From Ochotona curzoniae (lineage: Eukaryota; Chordata; Mammalia; Lagomorpha; Ochotonidae), in NCBI RefSeq assembly GCF_017591425.1, contig NW_024466607.1:11540501-11604500 (forward strand): a stretch of DNA of 64,000 bases, in the 5' to 3' direction. The position numbers and the translations under genes were made by a program. Positions 39,101 through 51,100 of the stretch are shown here, piece by piece. The notes beneath the pieces are model-generated. The model made no database searches, was not told the DNA's origin, and was given only the letters and a program-made list of their open reading frames with translations. Position 1 is the first letter of the stretch. Every line of letters begins with the position of its first letter.

Positions 39101-42100
39101 AGAAGAAATGAACTCAAAAGGAAGATGTTTATCCTGACCTATCTTTTTTCACTGCTTAAGGAATGCTTTTTAGCCTATGGCTTTGCCTTGGATGAAACAA
39201 TGTCAAATGGTTGAAAGGAAACAGAAAATGCAAAGCTTTCTGGCTCCTTGCTGCATCTTTTACCTAGAGACATCACTGTAGCTATATCCCTGTGCTGTGG
39301 CTGGTTGGCCAGCTGGTCCCTTTTCAGCTGCTACCAACAGCAGGTGAAACAGTGGGGGGTGGGAGGAGGTTGAGGGAAGCAGGCAAAAAAAAATTCACAT
39401 CACCTCATAAATCCTGCTTAATATTAAAATCAGTGGGGGCCACTAGATGCTTCTCTGTTGTTAAGCCTGAAGAGGCAACCTGACAAGATAATCAGGAGTT
39501 GTATGAGGCTGGCAGGGAGTTCTCTAGGTACACCTCATTGCCTAATACCTGGAAAATGCAAGGGGTAGGCGTGTCATTAGCAATATGTCATTATCAGCCA
39601 GTTGTGCTGTTTACAAGTGCTACCGTCTTTGAAGGAGCTCGACTTCTGTGAAGGAGAGCGATCAGGTTCATTTTTACACCTGCTCTGCAGAGGGTCACTG
39701 GCTCCTGCTGGCTTGTCGGGATTATTTAAATTCAGGAGCAATGCCTGGTTGACAGGCTCCTGCACTGCTGCAGGCTACAGTCTTCACACAGCGCCTGGAG
39801 GGTTATTACGGAGGACAAGAAAGGCACCTTACCCCTTCCCGAAGGCACCTCATTAGCACTGTGTACGCAGCCAAGGGGACGGCCCAGCATTCTCGCGGGT
39901 TCTTCCTTTTCTCATCCTAAAACAAAGTGGAAGGAAAGACAGTGAAGTGAATAGCGCTAAAAATATTAATCCATTCAAGAAAAATCACACTATTTGCAAC
40001 TGTGATACACAAACTGTGTAAAACTTCTTCCTAGTCTACAAGTATCTCAATTACTGCGGACTACCTGACAATCATGACCAGATCAGGAGTCTTCCCTTGC
40101 ATTGCACGGGGGAGTCATTTCTTCTGGTTCATGTGGCATTACCTGCGACTTTGGTAAGATTATCTCCTCAGAAACCAGATTTTAAAAATTGGGAAAAGAC
40201 AATGCCATCTAAGAGAGAAATTACTAATGATGGTAGCTGGTAAAACAGATATCCTCGGCTAAGAAGTATTACCTTATTGGGCATAATTGAAAATTCTGAG
40301 TAATATCTCAGAAGAATCCATAAACACAAATCAAAGCAAACCTACCACCTGGTAGGACAAAGCATTCAATGCAAAACAGCAACTGTCATTACCAAGTATG
40401 CTGATTGGAATGACACTGGGGAGGGGGTAACTGACAGAGAAGCAATCACAGTCATAGGATCAGAACACTCCTACAATCAGACAAAAGAAAATCAAAACAA
40501 CAAAAAAATAACTAAATAAACCAGGTATTACATAGAAAGGTGAAAAAAATCAATCTGTGATGTATTTTTAGTTGCTTGCTTGTTTTTGAGAAAATCAGTA
40601 AGAGATCTTCCATCTACTGGTTCACGCCCCAAGAGGCAACAGCAGCCACACCTGGGTGAAGCCAAAGCCAGAAGCTCCATCCAGGTCTCATGTGCTTGAG
40701 AGTCCAAAAAGTTGGTGAACTTGAGCTTTGATGTCAAGGTCTTGGCTGTCAAGACCAAAGCAATGGTAAAGCAGAAATAAACTCCAGCCATACTCTTAAA
40801 AAAAGGTGAGGGGAAAAAAATGACCCTTCCCCAAACTTAGCACACAACTGACATCCATGAGGGGATGCTCCATTACAAGAAAACAGGGCAGAGGCGGGCA
40901 CAAGGACTTATTAAGAAACACATCCCTGTTAACTGCCAAGAAGTAGCTCCAGGGGTGGGCATCTGGCGTAGTGACGAACTTGTCACTTGGGACAATGCAT
41001 CCTCTTCCTGACTGTCCAGTTCCAGTCCAGCTTCCCGCTGGTGTGCACACTGGGGGACGGCAGGAATGACTTGGTATTTGGTTCCCTGTCTCCAACATGA
41101 GGGAGCCAGATGGAGTTTCAGACTCTGGGCTTTAGCCTGATCTAGATGTGGCTGTTGTGGGCATTCAAAGAATGAATCTGTAGAAGATCTCTTTCTCTGC
41201 CATTTAAAATAAGATTAAAATTTAAATTGAAAACCAAAAAAAAAAAGCTTCTAATGTATTAACTTCATAAAGTCTTCTTGCTGGTAAACAATTCTTTGGT
41301 AAAAAAAAAAACAAAAAAAACTTTCTACTTTAGTGTCACATGACCACAGTAAGAATCCACATTTCTGTTTTCTCCTATCTACAAAGGTAGCTCTGTAAAT
41401 GGAAGAGTGATCCTAGCGGTGATTTGCTGAAGGAGTAGGCCGACAGGACGCAGGAGACAGAGGAAAAGCATTTTCCCAACACTCGCAACCATTCCTTCCT
41501 AGCTTTCTGTATTTGTGAATGTGGCATCTCTTCAATACAAATTCCTTAAGAATAAACTCAATCTAAGATGGGCATACAAAAAATGTCTCTGTGGCACAGC
41601 TGGTGAAGCCAGCACTCGTGACACTTCCACGCCGTGCTGGAGCACCACCTGCAGTCCAGCTCCCTGGCAATGCCCCCTGGAAAGCAGTGGATGGCCCACC
41701 ACCTGGGTCACTGCCACCCACGTGGGAGACCCAGATGGAGTTCCCATGCCATTTGCTGAGTGAAACAGCCCACAAAAGTTCTCTCTGCCCTCACCTCTGT
41801 GATTCTTTCAAATAATTAAACCTTATATTAAAAAAAAAAGCTTTCTGTACATAACCAACAGTAGTGGAAACATTCATAGGTAAACAGTTATCTATATTTA
41901 AAACATAACATGGAAAAACTTTGTGCACCAGAGGAATCATGGAGATATGAATTCCCAACATACACTATAAAATTCAAAATCATCTTAGTTCTGATATTAT
42001 CTGCATGCTCAGCACAAGTCTTGGTTAAGAAAAAAAATAGATGATCTGCATAATTTGACGATTCTGAAAAAATTTTTTTACCTAAAAGGAATAACTACAA

Positions 42101-45100
42101 CACTCATAGAAAGGAAGAAAAATGAAAAGGGATTTGCTCAGAGGCATACAGGAGTTGGGTGCACTGGCTAAAAAAACAGAAGAGATTTGCTATACATCAA
42201 CACTACTGATGGAAATACATAGTTTAACTGATGTTTTTTAATGACTACGGTGGTAACCACAAAGTGATGATATTCCAGAAAACTGGATTAGTTTAGACAG
42301 GAAAGATATTCTGGTTATTTAGTATTTGAGCATGTTTCAGGACCAAAATCTTTAGAATTCAACAAGACAATTCCATTAAAAACTTGTAAATTTCCCAGTG
42401 CCTGTTTGCAGCCATCAGAGGATCACCTCAAAGGACTAACCCACCATCTACCAACATTCTAAAAATCTTCAATATTCTAAACACTAAACTTCAATATTTA
42501 CTATTCCATCTAAGACAGAATATTCGAGATTCCAGAAGTATTCAGAATTCTTTTTTAAAAAAAAATTAGGGGAAAGATTAAGACTTCCCTTTTTTGATTC
42601 AGTAGCGCTTCCATCTTGTAGTCTTAGAAATTAGTGGGCAAACCCTGCCATCCCCAACTCCCACAGGCACACTGAAAGCCCCATTCGTACAAAGCAGTGT
42701 TCTACTGAAACCTTACTGGGAGGACCTGCAGCCTCCCCTTGCCTGCCTGCCACAGTCGAAGACGGGTCGCTGCGACCCGGGGAGTGCTTCGCAGCCAAGC
42801 CATTTCTCAGCTGCAAAACACCCTGAGAACACGCTCCCCGCGAGGTGGAATTTCTGCAAAGTTCCTCAGGCATGCTCTGAGGCACGATGTCAGGAAACTT
42901 TCATAGGATATTAATGCTTGTCAGCCAGGATATGTCAGGACATGTCAGACGGCGGCAGAGCGAATCACGCGGGCTCACCTGGGTAGCTACCAGGTAGATC
43001 AGCTCTCCGAGGGTCGGCAAGAGGCATTGCTTCAATTTGCTGTTCCTGAAGTTTTCCCGAATTAATTCAGTTAGGAGAGCAATTGCCTGAAAACATTTTA
43101 AAAAAAAAAAAGTACGTGCAAACTTATTGAAGAAGCAAGACTCCCTGCAAACTCCCCTTCCGCCTTTAAGAACTGCTTACCAGTGATTTCTGAAAACACA
43201 GGCCTTATTCCCAAAACAATAAACAATTCTCCCACATCTAGATAAAGATAGCTGGTGAGGGTCTGGGGCAGTAGTCTAGTGGCTAAAGTCTTCACCTTGC
43301 AAGCGCCATAATCCTATATGGGCTCCAGGTTATGTCCCAGTTGCTCCACTTCCCATCCAGCTCCCTGCTTGTGGCCTGGGAAAGCAGTCGAGGACGGCCC
43401 AAAGCCTTGGAATCCTGCACCTGCGTGGGAGACCTGGAAGAAGCTCCAGGCTCCTAGCTCCTAGCTCCTTGCTTTGTATTGGCTCACCTCTGGCCACTCA
43501 GGGAGTGAACCAGCAGATGAAGGATCTTTCTGTCTCTCCTCTTCTCTGTAAAATCTGCCTTTCTAATAAAAATAAGTATTTTTTAAAAAGATATATCTGG
43601 TGAAATCAATGTACAATCGCCCCTTGGTATCCACAAGAACTGGTTCTCTAAGATGATCTATAATACATAATAGCATGCACGTGTGACGTCATCGTCACGC
43701 CACAGCACTTACGGCACATTTCTGAGACAAAGGCCTGCGCATGCTCGATCTGGTGCAGTCGCTTTTTCAATATTTCTGACCCACAGACAGTGGACCCTGC
43801 TGATGCAGATTTTGCCGATACAGGGATGGACCGTGCACACGGGACACTTGTCCATTCACAAGGCACTGCTCTATGTGTCACACACTGTTGGGGGCACTGA
43901 CCATTTCCTGCCCTGTGATTGGCCCTTTGCCCTGATTGGTGTGCCTTGGTTCTCTTTAAGTTGATTGGTCAAGTTTGACAGTTAAGCGGGGGGCTTGGCG
44001 GGGGAGGGGCTGGAGCGTAACGGATATAACGGTGATAACGGTCAACGGACAACGGTCACGACGGGACGGAGGAGCAGAATAAAAAGCGCCTTGGAGACTC
44101 TCTCAAGTGTCGGGTGATTTCTTCCGCGGGACGGGAGGACCCCCGATATTTGGTACCGTGACTCGGATAGAATATATTTGGTGCCGTGAATCAGATAGAA
44201 GATAACTGGCGCTGTGAATCAGATAGAAGTCAGCTGGTGAACGCCAGGAAGGTAAGCTGAGCAGATCGCTCAGGGAGCCCCTTAGAGCAGGGAATTAGTT
44301 TACAACTGAGCTTTTTGCTCAGGAAGCCGCAGCAGCGGGGGGGGGGGGCCCATTTAAGCTGAGGTTTCAGGTTACCTCAGGGAGCCGCTGATAGCAGCGG
44401 GGACGTGCACGTCAAGTTTGCCGATTAGCGACGAGCCAAGTTCGCAGGGTAGCGACGAGTTGAGTTAGTCAAGTTCGCAGGTAGCGACGAGTCAAGTTAG
44501 TCAAGTTCGCGGGTAGCGACCATTAAAGCTGGGTTTTGCGACTATTCAGATTCATTCAGGATCGCGGTTTACCGCCATTCACGATCGCAGTTTACCGCCA
44601 TTCACGATCGTGGTTTACCGCCATTCAGGATTGCGATCTAGCACCCATTCAAGTTCGCAGTTAACGATCAATTTCGCGATTTGACAATCGGTCAAGTTTG
44701 CAGGTTAGCGGCAATCAGAGATGTTAAAAATATGGCCAATTTAACTTTTTCAGTGCACATGCAACCTTTATTGCAGAAACTGCTGACGGTACTGTTGTTT
44801 TTGCAAACTATGCAGAGGATCGTTCCATGGTTTCTGGAGGAGGGTCTTTTGATCCTGCCACAATGGGAACACTTAGGCAGAGACTTAGCTAGGGCAGAAG
44901 GGCAGGAGCCCCTCTCTCCAGGAATGGTCAGGTTCTGGACATTGATTAAGTCTTGCCTGACAGATGGCACTGATAAATTCAGAGGACGTATACAGGAAGG
45001 TGAGAAAGTCTTATGGAAACGCAAAAAAAAAAAAAAAAAAATCAGAATGGATGGTTTGAAGATCCTTAATGATTTCCAGCAAGTATTGGGGTATACTAAT

Positions 45101-48100
45101 TGGATCCATCCATATTTTTGTATTATTAGACAATGCCAAAATTGTGTCCCATTTTTATCCCAGCCTTGCTTTGGGGTTAATCCCCGTGGTCTTATGTCTA
45201 ATCATATATGGCAGATGGATGTTACCCATGTTCCCAGTTTTGGTTGCCTTTCTTTTGTTCATGTCTCTATTGATACCTGCTCTGGAGTTCTTTATGCCTC
45301 AGCTCATACAGGGGAAAAGGTTCAAGATGTTATATCTCACTGCCTTCAGGCTTTTGCAGCCTGGGGAGTCCCCCAGTGTTATAAGACTGATAATGGACCT
45401 GCCTATGCAGCCAAAGCATTTGATAAATTTTGTTCTGAATTTGCAATTAAACACTCTACTGGCATCCCATATAATCCCACAGGCCAGGCTGTGGTAGAGC
45501 GTGCCCATGCAACTCTCAAAGCATTATTAATAAAACAAAAAGGGGGAGTAGGAGCCACCCTATATCCCAAAAGTCCTAAACATCAATTGGCTTTAGTTAC
45601 TTATATTTTTAACTTTTTGATTCTGGATTTGGATGGCCATTCTGCTGCCGAACGCCACACTGTTGGCGCAGGCCCCTGCAAAGATTGGGTGATGTGGAAG
45701 GATGTTTTAACAAAACAATGGATGGGCCCGCATCCTGTCTTACGACGGACGCGAGGAGCGGTTTGTGTTTTTCCGCAGGATTCTGATGGACCGGTGTGGG
45801 TGCCAGAACATTTGACGCAAGTGATAAGAAAGCCGGAGCAAGATGAACCTGTGGACGTGGTGGATGCTGACCAGCCTGATGTTCATTCAGATACCGAGAG
45901 GAGACAACCAGAATCTCCAGCTAAAGCTGCACCATAAAAGGGGTGCAGCAAATATTGACTCGCTGTCTAGGGCCTTGAAAATGGCCCCCAGAATGGACTG
46001 CTGTCAAAGTACTGTGACTCCTGAAAGAGTAGCACCTGATCTTGCTGTGACCAATTTATTTCCTACCTGTTCAAATTGTGCCTTTGTGGGGTATAACTAT
46101 ACATATGGTAACCTTGTTCAATCTGTTTCTGCTCAGTTTTGGAATGTCTGGGTACTTTGCACTAATAGGGGTGGGTGTTCAGATATATCAGCTTTTGCAT
46201 TTATTGATAAGGTAGTGATAAGAAATTGTAATTATAATAGTAATAGTTCTAGAATATGGGAAGAATGTTAAAGTTAATTGCAGTTGTTATGTTATCTATA
46301 ATGCTATTTGTGTATGTGTACAAGCTCCATTTATGTTTATTGTTTCCATGAGTGCTAATGTTACCCTTTTGAATTGCTCTGTAGTTAAGTGAGCCCTTAA
46401 CCAGTGTTGGAATGGCTCTGGCATTGTGGTGCTGGTATGCATTCCAGAACTTATTTCCATCATATGGGGACCTCTTGTGTGCTTAGTAGCCCTGGGCCTT
46501 ATATCATTCTTTGGGGTCTGTGGATGCTTCATCCTTGAGCACAGTGTCAGCAGCAGTAACAGCAGCTGCTAATGCAAGCTGTGCTTGCCCTTCACAACAG
46601 ATAATCCCTAAAAGTCTGGCTAGGCATGCTGGACCGGTAGCCAGAGACGGGTAAGTATCCGATATGGCTTCACCAACCTAAGACAGGTGCCACGTTCCTA
46701 GCCACGTGGTTAGCCCATGATGGGTAAGGGGAGCCTGAACTCGGAACACCTAAGACAGGCACGGTCCCTTGCTTAATAAAACAAGAAGGGGGAGCTGTTG
46801 GGGGCACTGACCATTTCCTGCCCTGTGATTGGCCCTTTGCCCTGATTGGTGTGCCTTGGTTCTCTTTAAGTTGATTGGTCAAGTTTGACAGTTAAGCGGG
46901 GGGCTTGGCGGGGGAGGGGCTGGAGCGTAACGGATATAACGGTGATAACGGTCAACGGACAACGGTCACGACGGGACGGAGGAGCAGAATAAAAAGCGCC
47001 TTGGAGACTCTCTCAAGTGTCGGGTGATTTCTTCCGCGGGACGGGAGGACCCCCGATATTTGGTACCGTGACTCGGATAGAATATAACACACCCTATAAG
47101 GTAGCTGCTACCCTACTAACAGAACAAACAAGGCTGACAGAGGCTCCTGTAACTTGTTCCAAGTTCACCCAGTTTGTGTGGACAGCCAGGGGGTGAGCAC
47201 AGATTACACCACGCCAGATCTCAGGTCGTGGGCTGCACACACCATAGCCTGGGTAGTTTCCATACCACATTAGGTTTTACAGCTCTCTTCAAAAACGAAA
47301 AAACAAAACATGCTCATGCGTTTATGGTACACGTTGAGTATTCCTTATCTGACATGTTGACCATGAAACCTTTATTCAAATTTTGAGTTATTTACATACA
47401 CAGGATTAAATTTCTTGGAGATGGGACCCAAGTCAAAACACCAGATTCATTTAAGGCGTGTAAGGTGTGCCCGCCCCTCATGCCCAGGCTCAGAGTGACT
47501 GGATACAGTCCTGTCAGTGCACCTGTGCGTTGATTAGAGCCCATGACATTGAGTCAGGCATGGAATTTTCCGCTTGCAGCATCCTGTCAGCGCTGCATAA
47601 ATTTGAGTTTGGGATTTCAGATTTTCAGATTAGAAATGCTCAACTATAACCAATACTTCCGAGGAACCAACTTTGAAATTCAGCAGTATATTTCATCCGA
47701 CCTCATTCATTTCCTAGGAGTCATGCTAAGGAAGCAGTTCACATGTACAGAACTCATTCACCGGAACACAGGCTGAGCAGACCCCAGCATGACCGTGACG
47801 TGCTGCAGTTTCAGAATGACGCCTACGGAATGGGCCCATTCTAAGAAGGCAAATGGTAAGTCTCCAAAACAGTGTGGTACACAGACAAGATCATCTATCA
47901 TTAACAAAGACATTTCATTGACCAACTAAAAGAAAGCTCTGAAAAATAGAGCGCTTTCACACTACGACACCCACGTCCACACTGCCTGTTCTCAGTGTGC
48001 AAACAAGAACACGGACAAACCAAAGGCGCAGCACGGGCAGCTACACAGCATTCATGAACTCCAGCAACACTTGCTTATTCAGTCTTTATTTCAGTTTTCA

Positions 48101-51100
48101 CCGGTTTAACACTGTTCAGACACAGCTCTGAGAACATAAGATTCCCTTTCTTGCAACCTCGCTCCTTATTCCTTCCTCACTTCTCCAGTTCACTTTTAAG
48201 ATATCCCATCTTAGATTTCTATTGCAGGCAAGGGCAAACAGCTCTGCTGAGTTGTAACTGATATACATTCAACTCCATAGGCTTGCAGCGTATAACTGGA
48301 TATACTGGAAACGCACACGGGCTTGAGAAAGCGTCACCACAGTCAAGCTCGCTCTCACCACGCTCCAGTGCTTCCTCAAGCTCCCTTAGAATCCTGTCGC
48401 TCTCCCTTGCTCACTCAACAGCCAACTGATCTTGTTTTCATTTTGCATTTTTCCACAACATATGTAAATGGAACTTTACACTATTTTTGGTCTGGCTCCT
48501 TCACTTAGCATATTGCATTTCCGATTCATCCAGGTGGGTGTAAGTATTAGCCCACTAATACTATGAAAATACTAGTCATGTGCTATTTAACAACAAGATT
48601 ATTGTAAAATGCATATGAAAAAGTCTAAAGGATTGGAACACTCCAAAACAATGTTACAAAAAAAAAAATAGTTGAGGTCATTCTCCCTGATTTCAAGATT
48701 TATCATTTTTGTACTTATAACAATCAAGACTCGGTGACTGATGAGACACACAGAGAGATCACTGGAACACAATATAGAATCCACACAGGCACAGCCAACA
48801 ACTGCTCATGGAGGCGTACCACAACCCAATGGAGAAGGCTTGGCCTCTAAAGTAGGCTGTTGGGATGCTTGGATAGCTGGAGGGAAACCAGAAAGTGAGC
48901 CTAAGACTGCCACTTTACTTACACACTCACACACTCAAACACACACTCGCTTGAGATGATCACAGATGCAAACATAAAACTAGAGAACTCCTAGGAGAAA
49001 AAAAAAAAATCAAGCATTAACTCTTCAAAATCACGCTAAAAGATGACATGATACCGTAGACTCACTAATGTCAGAAATGTCACTGCAGCACGCCAATAAC
49101 CACACACGTACATGTGCACAGAAATGTTCAACAACACTAACAGTTAGGGAAAGGCAAGTTAAAAACAAAGATCAAGCCACTCAACTAGAACAATGGCGGA
49201 AACAAAACCGTGGCAACATCCAAAGTTGCTGCAGGTGGATAGAAAGAATTCCACACACAGTGGGAATGGAGCATCGTACAGATCCTCAGGGAAATGAAGG
49301 CATTTTCCTTTTTCAAAAGCAATTTTACAACAACTAAACATATATTTGAACACCCAACAGCGATACTCTTGAGTACTAAATTTAGGCAAAAGATGATTCT
49401 CATCCATATCAAAATTTAAAAATAGGCATCAATACCAATTCTATTTGTAATTGTCAAAACCGGAAATGACCCAGGTATCTTTCAGCACGAAAATGGTTAC
49501 AGAAATGGAGGTTCACTATGGAAACAACTTTAGCAATAAAAGGTAACAGATATTGAAAAATCTCAACAACTTCAATACTCTCCTAAAAATCAGGTTACAT
49601 TAAAAAAAAAAATTCCAAAAGGCCCATTCCATGTGACTCCACCTACACAACATACCTAAAATGACAGAAGCGTAGAAACGCAAAGCAGACATGTGTTTGG
49701 GACATAGATGCACACGGTAGGGACAGATGGATATGGTTCTATAACGAGCAGTGGCTTGAGGGGTCTCTGTCACACCATAGCAGTTCTTTCCCTTAACCGT
49801 CTCCAGGGGCTACTGTTCGCTAACTGTACGGCGTTAGCACTGGGGAAGCAGGTCACACAGCCTCTCCCATATTACTCCCTAAAACTGTGAAGCTATTCTC
49901 TCAAAATAAAAAGGTTGATTTTTAAAAAAGTCAATTTCATACTAAATGCAAAAGTAGAGCTGGCTTTCTGCTTCACAAAGTCAGTGGTAGCAGGCTGTAG
50001 CATTTCGCCACTGTGTAACGTGCTGCCGTCTTGTGTCAGTAAGCATCACCGGAAATTTAAAATATTTCAATGCTGCAGAGGCTTAAAGCCGCACAGCAGC
50101 CTGGACTGCCTCCAGCCTCACAGAAATTGTACTGGAGCTTGGCATCTGGTAAACAGCCAGCCATCACGATTGATTCCAATAATACCAAAGCAAGCTTATG
50201 TCTCTCTTGCAGAAGTTACCTTGGGATGTCATGAAACAGTCCTCAACAGAAAATGCTTCCACATCTGCAATGTAGCCGCTTATCGACTATCTGTTTTCTT
50301 ACAAATCTAAAGAAATATGTATTTATATAAACTATAGGAAGAATGAACACCTGCAACACGTGAATCACAAACAGAATGTTTTCTGACCTAGATAACACCA
50401 GCACTTGAAAATGCTAATATTAAACAGAAGAAAAAGAGGAGAAATAATCCTTCCAACTCAAAAATCCCAACAATACATGTATTTTGTTATTTTCATGCTT
50501 TCTGAAAGTCCCTAAAAGTGCTCCAATCCTTGTAACACTGACCTAGAAGACATAGAAGCAACATATTCAGATTTGGAGCCACTATTCATTTTTTTTTTGT
50601 TTTTGGAAAGCCCTAACTAAAAGAAAATTGGAGGTCCTGCGTTTGGATTTGGGGGGGGGGTTATTTAGCATTTTCCCCCCACCAAAAGAAGTTGAGAGAC
50701 GCAAGACAGAGGGCCTGCAAGCCTGGCAACCAAAAAATGACAAGTTTCTTTCTCAATTGACATCTAATTAAAGTGACATCCAGGAAGCTGACCAAGTTTT
50801 TGTACCTAGTCCTTCCAAACTCTTTAAATGACTGGGAAGCCTGCACAAGCAATCGTCTTCTGGGTTTTCTTTGCTTTTGCTGACAGTTCATTATTTTAAG
50901 GAAGAGAATCCACCCTCTGTAGGTTGTTTGCCTCAACAGGGAAGCAACGAGCTAATAACCCTGGCTGCTTCTGAGTACTCCGTTTTAGGAGTTAAATGCC
51001 ACTCGTGGATACAGACTGGAATGCAGCTACCTAATTAACATGGAAAGAAGTAGAGATAATGTTAAAACTTTAATGTCCAGATGGCATCAAAGAAGCCAAC

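Larger units (their letters stand above)
35032..39832 (-). other. ULK4: ULK4 intron between E6 and E7
   Basis: 4.8 kb. The right-strand L1 relic covers about 35150-36960. 37000-38160 is unique AT-rich sequence with a short AC tract near 37121. Two antisense SINEs follow (38172-38700). 38900-39830 is repeat-free. Confidence 0.75.
39917..42978 (-). other. ULK4: ULK4 intron between E5 and E6
   Basis: 3.1 kb with three SINE copies (40560-40710, 40955-41228, 41585-41840). The rest is AT-rich unique sequence with no recognised gene. Confidence 0.75.
43886..47086 (+). mobile_element. Class II (beta-like) endogenous retrovirus, internally deleted, identical LTRs
   Basis: The 3.2-kb provirus starts TGTTGGGGG. 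It has two LTR copies of 291 bp, offset by exactly 2,910 bp, with no difference seen between them. It is flanked by ACACAC on both sides (43880-43885 and 47087-47092), a candidate 6-bp target duplication as expected for class II elements, though the motif is low-complexity. Internally it has a leader with tandem arrays, one open frame made of a Gag N-terminal-like part, a scrap of RT and an integrase, then env-like remains and a polypurine tract. Protease, most of Gag, most of RT and RNase H are absent. It lies antisense to ULK4 in an intron. It cannot be autonomous; identical LTRs indicate recent integration or gene conversion. Confidence 0.92.

Noticed and set aside
44411..44645. Possible CRISPR-like spaced repeats
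   Set aside because: Units are contiguous and diverged with no spacers, within a retroviral leader in a mammalian genome.
44681..44731. Upstream start of the proviral frame at 44681
   Set aside because: That codon is TTG; the first in-frame ATG is at 44732, which is used here.
43880..47092. ACACAC as certain target-site duplication
   Set aside because: Kept only as a candidate: the motif is low-complexity and the LTR end does not have the standard CA.
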